Shown piece after piece: positions 1-7,913 of a stretch of DNA of 64,000 nt (position 1 is its first letter; each line of letters starts with the position of its first letter). The notes beneath the pieces were generated by a model. That model saw only the letters and a program-made list of their open reading frames with translations. It made no database searches and was not told the DNA's origin. Source of the DNA: Streptomyces sp. NBC_01198 (GTDB lineage Bacteria > Actinomycetota > Actinomycetes > Streptomycetales > Streptomycetaceae); assembly GCF_036010485.1 (NCBI RefSeq), contig NZ_CP108568.1, forward strand, positions 6,990,001-7,054,000, read 5' to 3'. The translations under genes and the position numbers were made by a program.

Positions 1-450
1 CACCATCGAGACGACCGAGGCCGCCTCGCCCTTGCCACGGGTGTCCTTGGCCGGGTCGAACCAGCTGAAGCAGGACAGCGAGTTGTTGGACGCGCTGGTC
101 TGCGGCAGGACCAGGGCGAAGCCCCACAGGTCGGCGTACTTCTGCCAGCCGGAGTGGGAGAAGTAGTCGCTCGCGGACTGCGAGCAGCCGTGCAGCGCGA
201 CCACCACCGGCGCCCCGGTCGGCAGCCCGGCGGGCGCGTACTCGTACATGGCGAGGTTGCCCGGGTTCGAGCCGAAGGAGGTGACCTGGGTCAGGCCCGC
301 CGCGGCGGCCGGCGCGGCGCCGGCGACGGCGCCCCGGCAGGCGGCGACCAGGGCGAGCACGCCCGTCACCGCGACGGCGATCCTGCGGCGGACGCTGCCG
401 GGCCCGCGGGCGGCTCCCGGCGCGGGGCGGGGGAGCGGAGAGCTGTTCAT
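1..450 (-). CDS. PHB depolymerase-family secreted esterase (partial, 3' end outside window)
   Basis: The first 150 residues of a secreted alpha/beta hydrolase are present; the rest lies beyond base 1. The ATG at 450 follows a good ribosome site (AGGAG, 6 nt upstream). The N-terminus is basic, then hydrophobic (about residues 22-50), consistent with a signal peptide. Residues around 85-90 read VVVALHGCSQS, the oxyanion-hole region of the PHB depolymerase/LpqC esterase family, followed by SGWQKYADLWGF and LPQTS blocks typical of that family. The nucleophile GxSxG would fall outside the window and cannot be checked. It is divergent from a 3-hydroxybutyrate dehydrogenase, which supports action on poly(3-hydroxybutyrate) or its oligomers; feruloyl or acetylxylan esterase activity is an alternative. 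Confidence 0.8.
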   Translation of the reverse strand, partial: MNSSPLPRPAPGAARGPGSVRRRIAVAVTGVLALVAACRGAVAGAAPAAAAGLTQVTSFGSNPGNLAMYEYAPAGLPTGAPVVVALHGCSQSASDYFSHSGWQKYADLWGFALVLPQTSASNNSLSCFSWFDPAKDTRGKGEAASVVSMV

Positions 451-702
451 GGCGCACTCCTATGGGGGGATCCTTTTGGCGTTGGACGGTAGGACCGCGA
501 CCAGGCCGCAGACACGTGACGGACCCCCATGCCCGCGCGCCGGAAGTGGCGCGCACGGCCATTGCGGGGCGGCGGCGCGGCTACCGCCCCGCCCGCCCGG
601 CCGGCGGCCGCCGCGACATGGGTGCGGACGCCACCCCGGGCCGGGGAAGTATGGGCGCAGGACACGTGTGCGCTGTACGGCAACGTTCCTAGCGTGGCCG
701 CC

Positions 703-1530
703 ATGGAGAGCACCCAGCGCCCCGGCCAGGACCAGGTCCCCGCCGCGCCACCGGCCGACGCCACCGCCGCGGCAGCGGCCGGCGGTCCGTTCCTCGCCGG
801 CCGCACCGCCCTGGTCACCGGGGCCGCCGCCGGGATCGGCCGGGCCTGCGCGGTGGCCTTCGCCGCGGCGGGCGCCACCGTCTACGTCGTGGACAAGGAC
901 GCGGCGGGCGCCAAGGAGGCGGCGGCGCTGACCGGCGGGATCTGCCTGGTCGCCGACCTCTCCGACCCCGGCGCGGTCGACGCGCTGCCCGCCGACGCCG
1001 ACATCGTCGTCAACAACGCGGGCCTGCAGCACATCGCCCCCGTCCACGAGTTCCCGCCGGACCGCTTCACCCTGATCCAGAAGGTGATGGTCGAGGCGCC
1101 CTTCCGCATCCTGCGCAGGAACCTGCCCCACATGTACGCCCGCGGCTGGGGCCGGGTGGTCAACATCTCCTCCGTGCACGGCCTGCGCGCCAGCCCGTTC
1201 AAGTCCGCCTACGTCGTCGCCAAGCACGGACTCGAAGGCCTCAGCAAGACCGTGGCCCTGGAAGGTGCGGAGTTCGGCGTGACCAGCAACTGCGTCAGCC
1301 CCGGCTACGTCCGCACCCGGCTGGTCGAGGACCAGATCGCCACCCAGGCGCTGGCGCACGGCATCCCGGAAGCCGATGTCGTCGCGCAGGTGATGCTGGA
1401 CCGCACCGCGATCAAGCGGCTCATCGAACCCGCCGAGGTCGCCGCCGCCGCGCTGTGGCTGTGCTCCCCGCACACCGGCTACATCACCGGCACCTCGCTG
1501 CCGCTGGACGGCGGCTGGACCGCGCACTGA
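703..1530 (+). CDS. 3-hydroxybutyrate dehydrogenase (SDR family)
   Basis: 275-residue short-chain dehydrogenase that would oxidise D-3-hydroxybutyrate to acetoacetate with NAD. The cofactor motif TGAAAGIG is at about residues 39-46, NNAG near 104, and the catalytic Ser-Tyr-Lys appear in NISSVHG and SAYVVAKHG. The N-terminal 28 residues are Ala/Pro-rich and extra to the family core. LVTGAAAGIGRACAVAFA and the C-terminal GTSLPLDGGWTAH fit the 3-hydroxybutyrate dehydrogenase subfamily. The ATG at 703 has no Shine-Dalgarno sequence; a TAGCGT hexamer at 690-695 would place the transcript start at about 702, so a leaderless message is possible. It faces away from the depolymerase and is followed by a PucR-type regulator, suggesting a PHB-use unit. 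Confidence 0.85.
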   Translation: MESTQRPGQDQVPAAPPADATAAAAAGGPFLAGRTALVTGAAAGIGRACAVAFAAAGATVYVVDKDAAGAKEAAALTGGICLVADLSDPGAVDALPADADIVVNNAGLQHIAPVHEFPPDRFTLIQKVMVEAPFRILRRNLPHMYARGWGRVVNISSVHGLRASPFKSAYVVAKHGLEGLSKTVALEGAEFGVTSNCVSPGYVRTRLVEDQIATQALAHGIPEADVVAQVMLDRTAIKRLIEPAEVAAAALWLCSPHTGYITGTSLPLDGGWTAH

Positions 1531-1534
1531 CCCC

Positions 1535-1567
1535 GCACGGGGCCGCCGGGACCCGCGGTTCCCGTGC
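1535..1567 (+). terminator. weak stem-loop after the dehydrogenase
   Basis: GCACGGG at 1535-1541 pairs with CCCGTGC at 1561-1567, directly after the stop codon at 1530. The stem is only 7 bp with a long GC-rich loop, so this is a weak call. Confidence 0.3.
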
Positions 1568-1626
1568 GCATCCGGTGGCGTACGAGGTCTGGGACGCCGC
1601 GCGGCCAGGTGATTGGATGACCCCTC

Positions 1627-3633
1627 ATGGCAGAAAGCCCCGCCCCGATCGCCCGTCCGCTGCGCCGGCTGCTCGAACTCATCGCGGAGGACGCGCCCGC
1701 GGAGGCGTACGGCGCGCTCACCGCGCTGGCCAGGGCGCACGGGGCGGGCGCCGCGGACCTGGCGGAGCTGGAGCAGGCCACCACCACGGCGCTGCGGGTC
1801 CGCGGCACCCTGCGCCAGCACCGCCGCCGGGAGTCGGAACTGGCCGCGCTCTTCGACACCGCGGGCGACCTCGCGGCGCTGCGCGACGTGGACGCGGTCC
1901 TGCAGTCGATCGTCCGCCGGGCCCGGATGCTGCTCGGCACCGACACCGCGTATCTGACGCTGCGGGACGAGGAGGCCGGCGACACCTACATGCGCGTCAC
2001 CGACGGGTCGGTGTCCCCGCTCTTCCAGACCCTGCGGCTCGGCGACGGCGACGGCCTCGGCGGGCTCGTCGCGCAGACCTCCCGGCCTTACGCCACTCCC
2101 GACTACCGCACCGACGAGCGGTTCCGGCACACCGGCTCCATCGACGAGGGCGTGCTCGACGAGGGGCTGGTCGGCATCCTCGGGGTGCCGCTGCTGCTCG
2201 GCGCCCGCGGCGGCACCGCCGGTGGCGGGTCCGGCGGTGGTGCTTCCCGCGGTGGTGGGTCCGGCGGTGGTGGGTCCGGCGGTGGTGCTCCCGCCGGTGG
2301 CGAGGTGATCGGCGTGCTCTTCGCGGCCGACCGCACCCCGCGGCCGTTCTCGCCCGACGAGGTGGCGCTGCTGTGCTCGCTGGCCGCGCACGCCGCCATC
2401 GCGATCGACACCGCCAGGGCCATCACCGACCTCGCGCAGGCCGGCGCCGTCATCCAGGAGCACGCCGCCGCGATGCAGCGCGCCGAGGAGGCGCACGACC
2501 GGCTCACCGACCTGGTCCTGCGGGGCGGCGACCTGTCGGAGGTGGCCGCGGCCGTGGCCGAACTGCTCGACGGCGCCATCACCATCCACGACCCGGATGG
2601 CCGCACCCTCGCCGCGGTCGGCCGCGGCGGCGCCCCCTTCGACGCCGGCCCGCCGCCCGTGCCAGGACCGCCCGCCGCCGCCGACGGGCCGTCCGCGCCC
2701 ACCGCACGGGCCGAGCTCCGTGAAGGGCGCTGGAGCTGCGCGGTCCTCGCCGGCCAGGAGTTGCTCGGCAGCATGGTGCTGCACGGGCGCGGCCGGCTCG
2801 ACGACTCCGACCGCCGGCTGTTCGAGCGGGCCGGCGTCGTCACCGCGCTCCTGCTGCTGCTCAGCCGCTCCGTCGCCGAGACCGAGAACCGGGTGCGCGG
2901 CGAACTGGTCACCGACCTGCTGACCGCGCCGGGGCGCGACCCGGTCGGCCTGGTCGTGCGCGGCAGACGGCTGGGCGTCGACCTCAGCCGGCCGTGCCTG
3001 GTCCTGGTCGCGCAGGGCGCGGCGCCCGGCTCCCACGACCGGCTGGCCGGGGCCGCGGTCCGCTACCTGTTCGGCAGCGACGGCATCAGCGCGGAACGCT
3101 CGGGCACGGTGGTGCTGCTGCTCCCGCACGACGGCGCCGCGCCCGGCGCCGTCGCCCGGGCCGCGGCCGGCCAGCTCACCCACCTGCTCGGCGCCCCCGT
3201 CACGGTCGCCGCCGCCGGCCCCGCGTCCGGACCGCAGGCCCTCGCCGACGCCCACGCGGAAGCGGTGCGGTGCCTGCGGGCGCTGTGCGCGCTCGGCCGC
3301 GTCGGGGACGGGGCCGGCGCGGCCGAACTCGGCTTTCTCGGCGTGCTGCTGGGCAACGAACGGGACGTCACGTCCTTCGTCACCGCGACGCTCGGGCCGC
3401 TGCTCGAATACGACGCCAGGCGCGGTACGGAGCTGGTCCGCACGCTCGGGGCGTACTTCGCGTGCGGGGGCACGCTGACGCGGACGAAGGACGAGCTGCA
3501 TCTGCACGTGAACACGGTGGTGCAGCGGCTGGACCGGATCCAGGCGCTGCTCGGGCCCGACTGGAACGACCCCGAGCGCGCGCTCGAACTCCAGCTGGCG
3601 CTGCGCCTCCACATGCTGGCGGCGCCTTCCTGA
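1627..3633 (+). CDS. GAF-domain PucR/CdaR-type transcriptional regulator
   Basis: 668-residue cytoplasmic regulator. An N-terminal helical region is followed by a GAF sensor domain (about residues 75-255, with LLGTDTAYLTLRDEEAG at its start and CSLAAHAAIAI at its end), a middle region like the CdaR GGDEF-like domain, and a C-terminal PucR helix-turn-helix (about 605-660, TLTRTKDELHLHVNTVVQRL). The C-terminal DNA-binding arrangement is characteristic of PucR-type activators. A Gly/Ser-rich repeat interrupts the GAF domain at residues 199-223. It lies 96 bp downstream of the 3-hydroxybutyrate dehydrogenase in the same direction, so it may control that gene and the divergent esterase; this is inferred from context only. 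The ligand is unknown. The start at 1627 has only a weak ribosome site. Confidence 0.85.
   Translation: MAESPAPIARPLRRLLELIAEDAPAEAYGALTALARAHGAGAADLAELEQATTTALRVRGTLRQHRRRESELAALFDTAGDLAALRDVDAVLQSIVRRARMLLGTDTAYLTLRDEEAGDTYMRVTDGSVSPLFQTLRLGDGDGLGGLVAQTSRPYATPDYRTDERFRHTGSIDEGVLDEGLVGILGVPLLLGARGGTAGGGSGGGASRGGGSGGGGSGGGAPAGGEVIGVLFAADRTPRPFSPDEVALLCSLAAHAAIAIDTARAITDLAQAGAVIQEHAAAMQRAEEAHDRLTDLVLRGGDLSEVAAAVAELLDGAITIHDPDGRTLAAVGRGGAPFDAGPPPVPGPPAAADGPSAPTARAELREGRWSCAVLAGQELLGSMVLHGRGRLDDSDRRLFERAGVVTALLLLLSRSVAETENRVRGELVTDLLTAPGRDPVGLVVRGRRLGVDLSRPCLVLVAQGAAPGSHDRLAGAAVRYLFGSDGISAERSGTVVLLLPHDGAAPGAVARAAAGQLTHLLGAPVTVAAAGPASGPQALADAHAEAVRCLRALCALGRVGDGAGAAELGFLGVLLGNERDVTSFVTATLGPLLEYDARRGTELVRTLGAYFACGGTLTRTKDELHLHVNTVVQRLDRIQALLGPDWNDPERALELQLALRLHMLAAPS
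2221..2295 (+). repeat. 15-bp in-frame tandem repeat (five copies) in the PucR-type regulator
   Basis: Five consecutive 15-bp units start at 2221, 2236, 2251, 2266 and 2281, each close to GGTGGTGGGTCCGGC. They encode GGGSG, GGASR, GGGSG, GGGSG and GGAPA. Units three and four are identical. Being a multiple of three, copy-number change would keep the frame and only lengthen a flexible loop in the GAF domain. Confidence 0.9.
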
Positions 3634-3967
3634 GGCTCCCCCCCGCCCTGCCCCGGCCCCCCGCCCCGGGACCTTCCCCCGCCCGGTGGCCTGTCGCGCA
3701 GTTCCCCGCGCCCCTGGGTGGTTGCCACTTGCGGTGGCGTTGCTCCTTTGCGCCGTCGCGGCTGGCCGCGCCCCTGCGGGACCGCCGGGGCGGGAGAGGC
3801 GCGACACCGGCGCACGGGGCAACCCCCGTAAAGACACCGCATCTCCGGCTGCTCGGACGCAACCGACACGCCCGTCCGTGCATCAGATATAAATGGGCCT
3901 TCGCGCGGACGGCACGGCCGTCCCACGCGCGTATCCATGGGTGGGGACGATGTCTCGGGGGGTTGCT
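3634..3967. other. intergenic region with a reiterated Streptomyces sequence and a promoter
   Basis: No gene is supported here. Positions 3696-3715 (GCGCAGTTCCCCGCGCCCCT) match a sequence familiar from many Streptomyces intergenic regions. It continues to about 3780 with a segment (TGCCACTTGCGGT at 3723-3735) whose reverse complement recurs at 7720-7732. A TATAAA hexamer at 3888-3893 is a plausible -10 for the next gene. It is followed by a hairpin-capable GGACGG...CCGTCC at 3907-3923 in the presumed leader. Confidence 0.6.
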
Positions 3968-5647
3968 ATGAGCTGGGGTCAACAGGGCGGGAACAGCGGT
4001 CACGGCGGAGGGAGCTTCGGCCCGCCTCCGCCGCCGGACGGCGGCTACCCGCCGCCCCCGCCACCGGGCGCCGGCGGCTTTCCGCCGCCGCCGCCGTTCG
4101 GGCCGCCGCCGATGCCCGCCGCACCGCCGGTGCCGCGCGAGCCGGCCGACCCGCTGCGCGCGGCCGCCGTGGGCGTGCTCAACCTCAGCGGCCTCGGCAT
4201 CGGCTACCTGCTCACCCGCCGCTGGATCGCGTTCGCGGTGGCCCTGATCGGCACCGGCGTCTTCCTGGTGAGCGCGCTGCCCGCCGACCCCGACGGCGTG
4301 TCCGGCGGGGTGCTGGTCGCCTACCTGGTCTTCCTGGTGCTGACCGCCGTGCACGGCGCGCTGCGTGGCCTGCGCACCCGGCTGTCCTTCCCGCCGCAGG
4401 CGCCGCTGGCGCTGCTGCTCGGCCTGGTGCTGCTCGCGGTGCCCGCCGGCGCGGTCGTCTACTACGACGGTGCCAAGGACGACGCCACCCAGCAGATGCT
4501 GCTCGACCGGCTCGACAAGGCCGACCACCTGGTGCAGGCGGCGAAGGCCCGGCCCTTCGCGGACGCCAAGTCCGACTACAGCTCGGCGCTCGGCTCCTAC
4601 CAGGACCTCGACAGCAAGCACCCGGACTCCAAGGCCGCGAAGAAGGTGCCCGACCGCCTGCAGGCCTTCTACACGGCGGTGGGCACGCCGTACGACCAGA
4701 AGAAGTTCTGCGACGCGATAGAGCCGCTGCAGTACCTGCGGACGGTGCCGCAGCACATGGACCGCAAGACGCTCGGCTCGCTGGCCGGCTGGCCCGACGA
4801 CCGGCTCGCGACCTCGCTCTACGAGTGCGGCACCACCGAGCTGACCGACTCCGCGCCGGACTCCGCGTCCGGCTCGGCGTCCGACGGCGGGAAGCTCGGC
4901 GAACTGCTCACCACCTTCCCCACCTCGCCGCAGGCCGCCAAGGTGGAGCCGGCGGTCAAGGCGAACATCGACACCACCGCGAAGGGCCTGGGCGGCAGCG
5001 ACCCGTGCGGCACCACCGACAAGCTGCGCGCGCTCGGCGCGGCCGCCGCGGCCCTGCCCGGCGACAAGGCGGGCGTCGCCGACGCCCTGAGCGCGGACTC
5101 CCGCCGGGCTGACGGCTACGTGCAGACCGGCACGTACAACTGCGGCCTCTCGCAGTACAAGAGCGGCAGTTTCGACGAGGCGCTCACCACGCTGAACGGC
5201 TTCACCGAGAAGTACCCGCACGACAAGCACCGCCCGCTCGCGCTCAAGATGGCCATCGCCGCGGAGATCGCGACGAAGGTGCCCGCCGCGGGCAAGAAGG
5301 TGCCGGGAACGGGCAGCGGCGGCTCCATCAGCGTGACCTTCACCAACGACAGCCCCGACGCGGTGGAGATCCTCTACACCGGACCGGTCACCGGCAGCTT
5401 CACCCTCAAGGGCTGCAGCAGTTGCTCGCGCTACTCCAGCGACTCGCTGGGGCAGAGCCTCGCGTGCAAGGACACCGGCAAGCACTACGCCAAGCGGACA
5501 CTCCACGTGCCCGCCGGGACGTCGTACATCATGCAGAAGCCCATCGACGACGCCGACTCCGCGACGCCCATCGCCGACACCCACCAGTTCAAGGGCGGAT
5601 ACATCTATACGGAATGCGCGTACGTACTGGAGTCGTACGGCTTCTGA
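3968..5647 (+). CDS. membrane-anchored protein with proline-rich N-terminus and Cys-rich extracytoplasmic region
   Basis: 559-residue protein of unrecognised function. Residues 1-50 are Gly/Pro-rich (PPPPPDGGYPPPPPPG style), as in actinobacterial membrane proteins with a disordered cytoplasmic head. About four hydrophobic segments follow between residues 60 and 170. The remaining roughly 400 residues are hydrophilic with short tetratricopeptide-like helices (for example YSSALGSYQDL and YKSGSFDEALTTLNGFTEKYP) and several cysteines, including GCSSCSRYS near 483. A beta-rich end closes with YIYTECAYVLESYGF. The start at 3968 is preceded by a G-rich ribosome site; an in-frame ATG at 3950 is an alternative. 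A scaffold or envelope-sensing role is possible, but nothing in the sequence fixes one. Confidence 0.7.
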   Translation: MSWGQQGGNSGHGGGSFGPPPPPDGGYPPPPPPGAGGFPPPPPFGPPPMPAAPPVPREPADPLRAAAVGVLNLSGLGIGYLLTRRWIAFAVALIGTGVFLVSALPADPDGVSGGVLVAYLVFLVLTAVHGALRGLRTRLSFPPQAPLALLLGLVLLAVPAGAVVYYDGAKDDATQQMLLDRLDKADHLVQAAKARPFADAKSDYSSALGSYQDLDSKHPDSKAAKKVPDRLQAFYTAVGTPYDQKKFCDAIEPLQYLRTVPQHMDRKTLGSLAGWPDDRLATSLYECGTTELTDSAPDSASGSASDGGKLGELLTTFPTSPQAAKVEPAVKANIDTTAKGLGGSDPCGTTDKLRALGAAAAALPGDKAGVADALSADSRRADGYVQTGTYNCGLSQYKSGSFDEALTTLNGFTEKYPHDKHRPLALKMAIAAEIATKVPAAGKKVPGTGSGGSISVTFTNDSPDAVEILYTGPVTGSFTLKGCSSCSRYSSDSLGQSLACKDTGKHYAKRTLHVPAGTSYIMQKPIDDADSATPIADTHQFKGGYIYTECAYVLESYGF

Positions 5648-5826
5648 CCCCAGGTCCCCGATCCCGCGGCAGCGCTGCTCCGGTAGCCCCCGCGCCGCCC
5701 ACCGAAGCGCAGCCGTTGGCGTGAAAACGTCCCCCGAGCGGCCGCTGCGGCGGGCGGCGCGCGCGTGCGGGGCGGAGGGTGGCGGTGGAGGCGGCCGTCC
5801 GGGCGCCCACGACGGGCGAGGTGGCC

Positions 5827-6240
5827 ATGGCTGGTGCGGTGCGCGGTCCCATGACGCGGTCGCTGGGCGTGCTGAGCGCGGCGAGCCTGCTGCTGGCACT
5901 CACCGCGTGCTCCGACTCGGACTCCGGCGGGTCAGGATCGACGACGAGCGCGTCACCGCCGGCGTCCTCACCCGCCACGGGCGGCGGTGCCGCGCGCATC
6001 GACATCAAGAACTTCGCCTTCGACCCCGCGACGCTCACCGTGAAGCCGGGCACCGTGGTGACCGTCACCAACAGCGACTCGACCCCCCACACGGTGACCG
6101 CGAGCGGCGCGAAGGCGTTCGACACCGGCGACATCGCGGCCGGCCGGACGGTGACCTTCACCGTGCCCGCGAAGGCCGGGACCTACCCGTACACCTGCAC
6201 GATCCACCCCTTCATGAAGGGCACCCTGACCGTCGGCTGA
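5827..6240 (+). CDS. cupredoxin (plastocyanin/amicyanin-like) lipoprotein
   Basis: 137-residue secreted copper protein. A lipobox LALTAC ends at Cys28, so it is probably lipid-anchored. A Ser/Gly/Thr/Pro linker follows, then an 85-residue cupredoxin fold. Type 1 copper ligands are visible: His in NSDSTPHTV, and Cys, His and Met in the C-terminal CTIHPFM (C-x2-H-x2-M). GAGG 6 nt upstream favours the ATG at 5827; an ATG at 5851 would leave a shorter but still functional signal. It likely carries electrons or copper outside the membrane. The next gene, 39 bp downstream, encodes a small membrane protein that may be its partner. Confidence 0.88.
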   Translation: MAGAVRGPMTRSLGVLSAASLLLALTACSDSDSGGSGSTTSASPPASSPATGGGAARIDIKNFAFDPATLTVKPGTVVTVTNSDSTPHTVTASGAKAFDTGDIAAGRTVTFTVPAKAGTYPYTCTIHPFMKGTLTVG

Positions 6241-6279
6241 CGCCGTGACCATGACCGACGACGACGCGAAGGAGCCGTC

Positions 6280-6702
6280 ATGCAGATGCGTACGGCGGTC
6301 TGGACTGTCCGGGTGCTTGCCGCGGCGGGACTCGGGGTCGACGCCTACGTGCACGCCGACCTCGCCCCGCGGTACGACGTGGTGACCGCCACCTTCGGCC
6401 AGGGCGACCTCTTCCGCGCCGAGGCCGCGCTCTCGGCGCTCGCCGCGCTGCTGATCCTGGTCTGGCGCCGCTTCGTCAGCGACGCCTTCGGCTGGCTGGT
6501 CGCCGCGGGCGGCTTCGCGCTGCTCGTCGTCTACCGCTACGTCAACGTGGGCGACTTCGGGCCGCTGCCCAACATGTACGAACCGATCTGGTACACCGAG
6601 AAGAAGGTCGTCGCCGTCGCCCAGCTGGTGACGGTCGTCACCGCGGCCGTCCTCATGGCCGTGGACCTGCGGGAGCACCACCGGCGGCGGCACCTGAGCT
6701 GA
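6280..6702 (+). CDS. small four-helix membrane protein next to cupredoxin
   Basis: 140-residue integral membrane protein with four predicted hydrophobic segments (about residues 8-25, 45-60, 68-85 and 107-128) and a basic C-terminal tail (REHHRRRHLS). The ribosome site AAGGAG at 6269-6274 fits the ATG at 6280. A conserved-looking loop (NVGDFGPLPNMYEPIWYTEKK) separates helices 3 and 4. The family is common in Streptomyces as a putative integral membrane protein and has no assigned function that I can name. Probable co-transcription with the cupredoxin gene suggests a role in membrane copper or electron handling. This is inference only. Confidence 0.75.
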   Translation: MQMRTAVWTVRVLAAAGLGVDAYVHADLAPRYDVVTATFGQGDLFRAEAALSALAALLILVWRRFVSDAFGWLVAAGGFALLVVYRYVNVGDFGPLPNMYEPIWYTEKKVVAVAQLVTVVTAAVLMAVDLREHHRRRHLS

Positions 6703-6711
6703 CGCGGCGGC

Positions 6712-7533
6712 TCAGGCGGGGGCCAGCGAGCCGCCGTGCAGCACCAGCAGCCCCACGGCGGTCACCGCCATCGCGAGCGTGGCCAGGAACGGCAGCCGGC
6801 TGCCCGCGCGGGCGCCCTGCGACGTCGCGGCGGTGGTCGCCGCCGCGAGCCCCGCGGTCACCAGCAGCGCGGCCCAGCCGGCCCGCCCGACCGGCCCCGG
6901 CGGCCCGACCACCAGCACCGCGGACGCGGCGAGCAGCGGCAGCGGGGCCAGGACGCGGGTACGCCGCGGGCCCAGCCGCTGCGGCAGGCCGCGCACGCCC
7001 GCGGCCAGGTCCGCGTCGATGTCCGGCAGCACATTGGTGAAGTGGGCGCCCACGCCGAGCAGGGCGCCCGCGGCCATGGCCCAGCCGGGCGGCCACGGGC
7101 GGCCGGGCAGACCCAGCGTGACGAACGCCGGGAGCAGCCCGAACGCCAGCGCGTACGGCACCCAGGAGGCCGCTGTGCGCTTCACCCCGAGGTTGTACGC
7201 CCAGGCCGCCGCCACGCCGGTGAGATGGGCCGCCCCGGCCGAGCGCCCCGCGGCCAGCGACAGCACGACGCACGCGGTGAGCGCGCTGACCGCGGCCGCC
7301 GCGACCGCGCCACCGCCCGCCGTCCCCGCGGCCAGCGGCTTGTCCGTGCGGCCCGCCGCGGTGTCCCGGCCGGCGTCCACCAGGTCATTGCACCAGCCGA
7401 TCGACAACTGCCCGCACAACACGGCTGCGCCGAGCACCGCGCACGCGGCGGGACTACGCCCGGACGCGGCGGCGAGCGCGGTCACCAGCACGGTGACCGC
7501 GACGGTGGGCTCGGGATGACACGCCCTCACCAC
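6712..7533 (-). CDS. UbiA-family prenyltransferase
   Basis: 273-residue polytopic membrane protein of the UbiA superfamily, which transfers isoprenyl groups to aromatic or lipid acceptors. Both Asp-rich metal/diphosphate motifs are present: NDLVDAGRD at residues 49-57 and DIDAD at 171-175. About eight hydrophobic helices are apparent. The GTG at 7533 is preceded by GAGAGG; an in-frame ATG further upstream (MCGHGGG) would add a low-complexity leader and is less likely. It is divergent from the srsABC-like genes across 379 bp, so it could prenylate a phenolic product of that pathway. Equally, it could serve an unrelated quinone route, since no other prenyl-pathway gene is nearby. Its stop is 9 bp from that of the convergent membrane-protein gene. 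Confidence 0.85.
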   Translation of the reverse strand: MVRACHPEPTVAVTVLVTALAAASGRSPAACAVLGAAVLCGQLSIGWCNDLVDAGRDTAAGRTDKPLAAGTAGGGAVAAAAVSALTACVVLSLAAGRSAGAAHLTGVAAAWAYNLGVKRTAASWVPYALAFGLLPAFVTLGLPGRPWPPGWAMAAGALLGVGAHFTNVLPDIDADLAAGVRGLPQRLGPRRTRVLAPLPLLAASAVLVVGPPGPVGRAGWAALLVTAGLAAATTAATSQGARAGSRLPFLATLAMAVTAVGLLVLHGGSLAPA

Positions 7534-7603
7534 GCCGCGACCTCTCACACCCCCCACGCTAGGCCCACCCCCATGCCCGCACATCCCCCACCCGAGTGAC
7601 GGC

Positions 7604-7810
7604 AGCCACCCCCTCAGCGCCACGAGCAACGCCGCACCAAGCCACGACAGCAAGTGCCACTCCCTGAGGGCCGCAAGCAACGCCGCACTAGGCCACGACG
7701 CCGGGAAGGCGACACGACCACCGCAAGTGGCACGACCTGAGGGCCGCGAGGAACGGCGCGCGCAACCACGACGCGGGGAAGGCAGCAAGGCCACGGCAAG
7801 TGGCACCCCC
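7604..7810. repeat. tandem intergenic repeat, period about 73 bp
   Basis: Two near-complete units begin at 7663 and 7736 (CCTGAGGGCCGC), each ending in GCAAGTGGCAC, with a degenerate shorter copy from about 7612. Shared blocks include GCAACGCCGCAC, CCACGACG and GGGAAGGC. The piece ACCGCAAGTGGCA at 7720-7732 occurs inverted at 3723-3735. The repeats occupy most of the 379-bp gap between the prenyltransferase and the polyketide synthase and encode nothing recognisable. A run of G and C at about 7812-7830 follows. They resemble degenerate copies of a dispersed Streptomyces intergenic element. Confidence 0.75.
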
Positions 7811-7900
7811 TCCCCCCGGGGGGGGCGACCCGGGGATCGGGCCAAGCGACGCCCGGCGACACACCGGCACAACCCCGGAGGGAATAGCTCATGTCGTACA

Positions 7901-7913
7901 TATGATGCGTCAA
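7901..7913 (+). promoter_or_regulatory. -10 element positioned for leaderless srsA-like mRNA
   Basis: TATGAT at 7901-7906 lies exactly seven bases before the A of the polyketide synthase ATG at 7913, the spacing of a -10 box for transcription starting at that A. No Shine-Dalgarno sequence precedes 7913. The nearest one, GGAGGG at 7877-7882, instead serves an ATG at 7891 that opens a four-codon frame ending at 7905. No clear -35 is seen. Confidence 0.5.

Noticed and set aside
460..3837. Long minus-strand frame opposite the dehydrogenase and PucR genes
   Set aside because: No recognisable domain; the plus-strand genes have full-length motifs and the shadow contains the reverse image of the GGGSG repeat.
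7604..7810. Possible CRISPR array
   Set aside because: The units are long, degenerate and adjacent without unique spacers, and no cas genes are near.
7891..7905. Four-codon frame MSYI as a gene
   Set aside because: Too short to be called coding; kept only as a regulatory observation.
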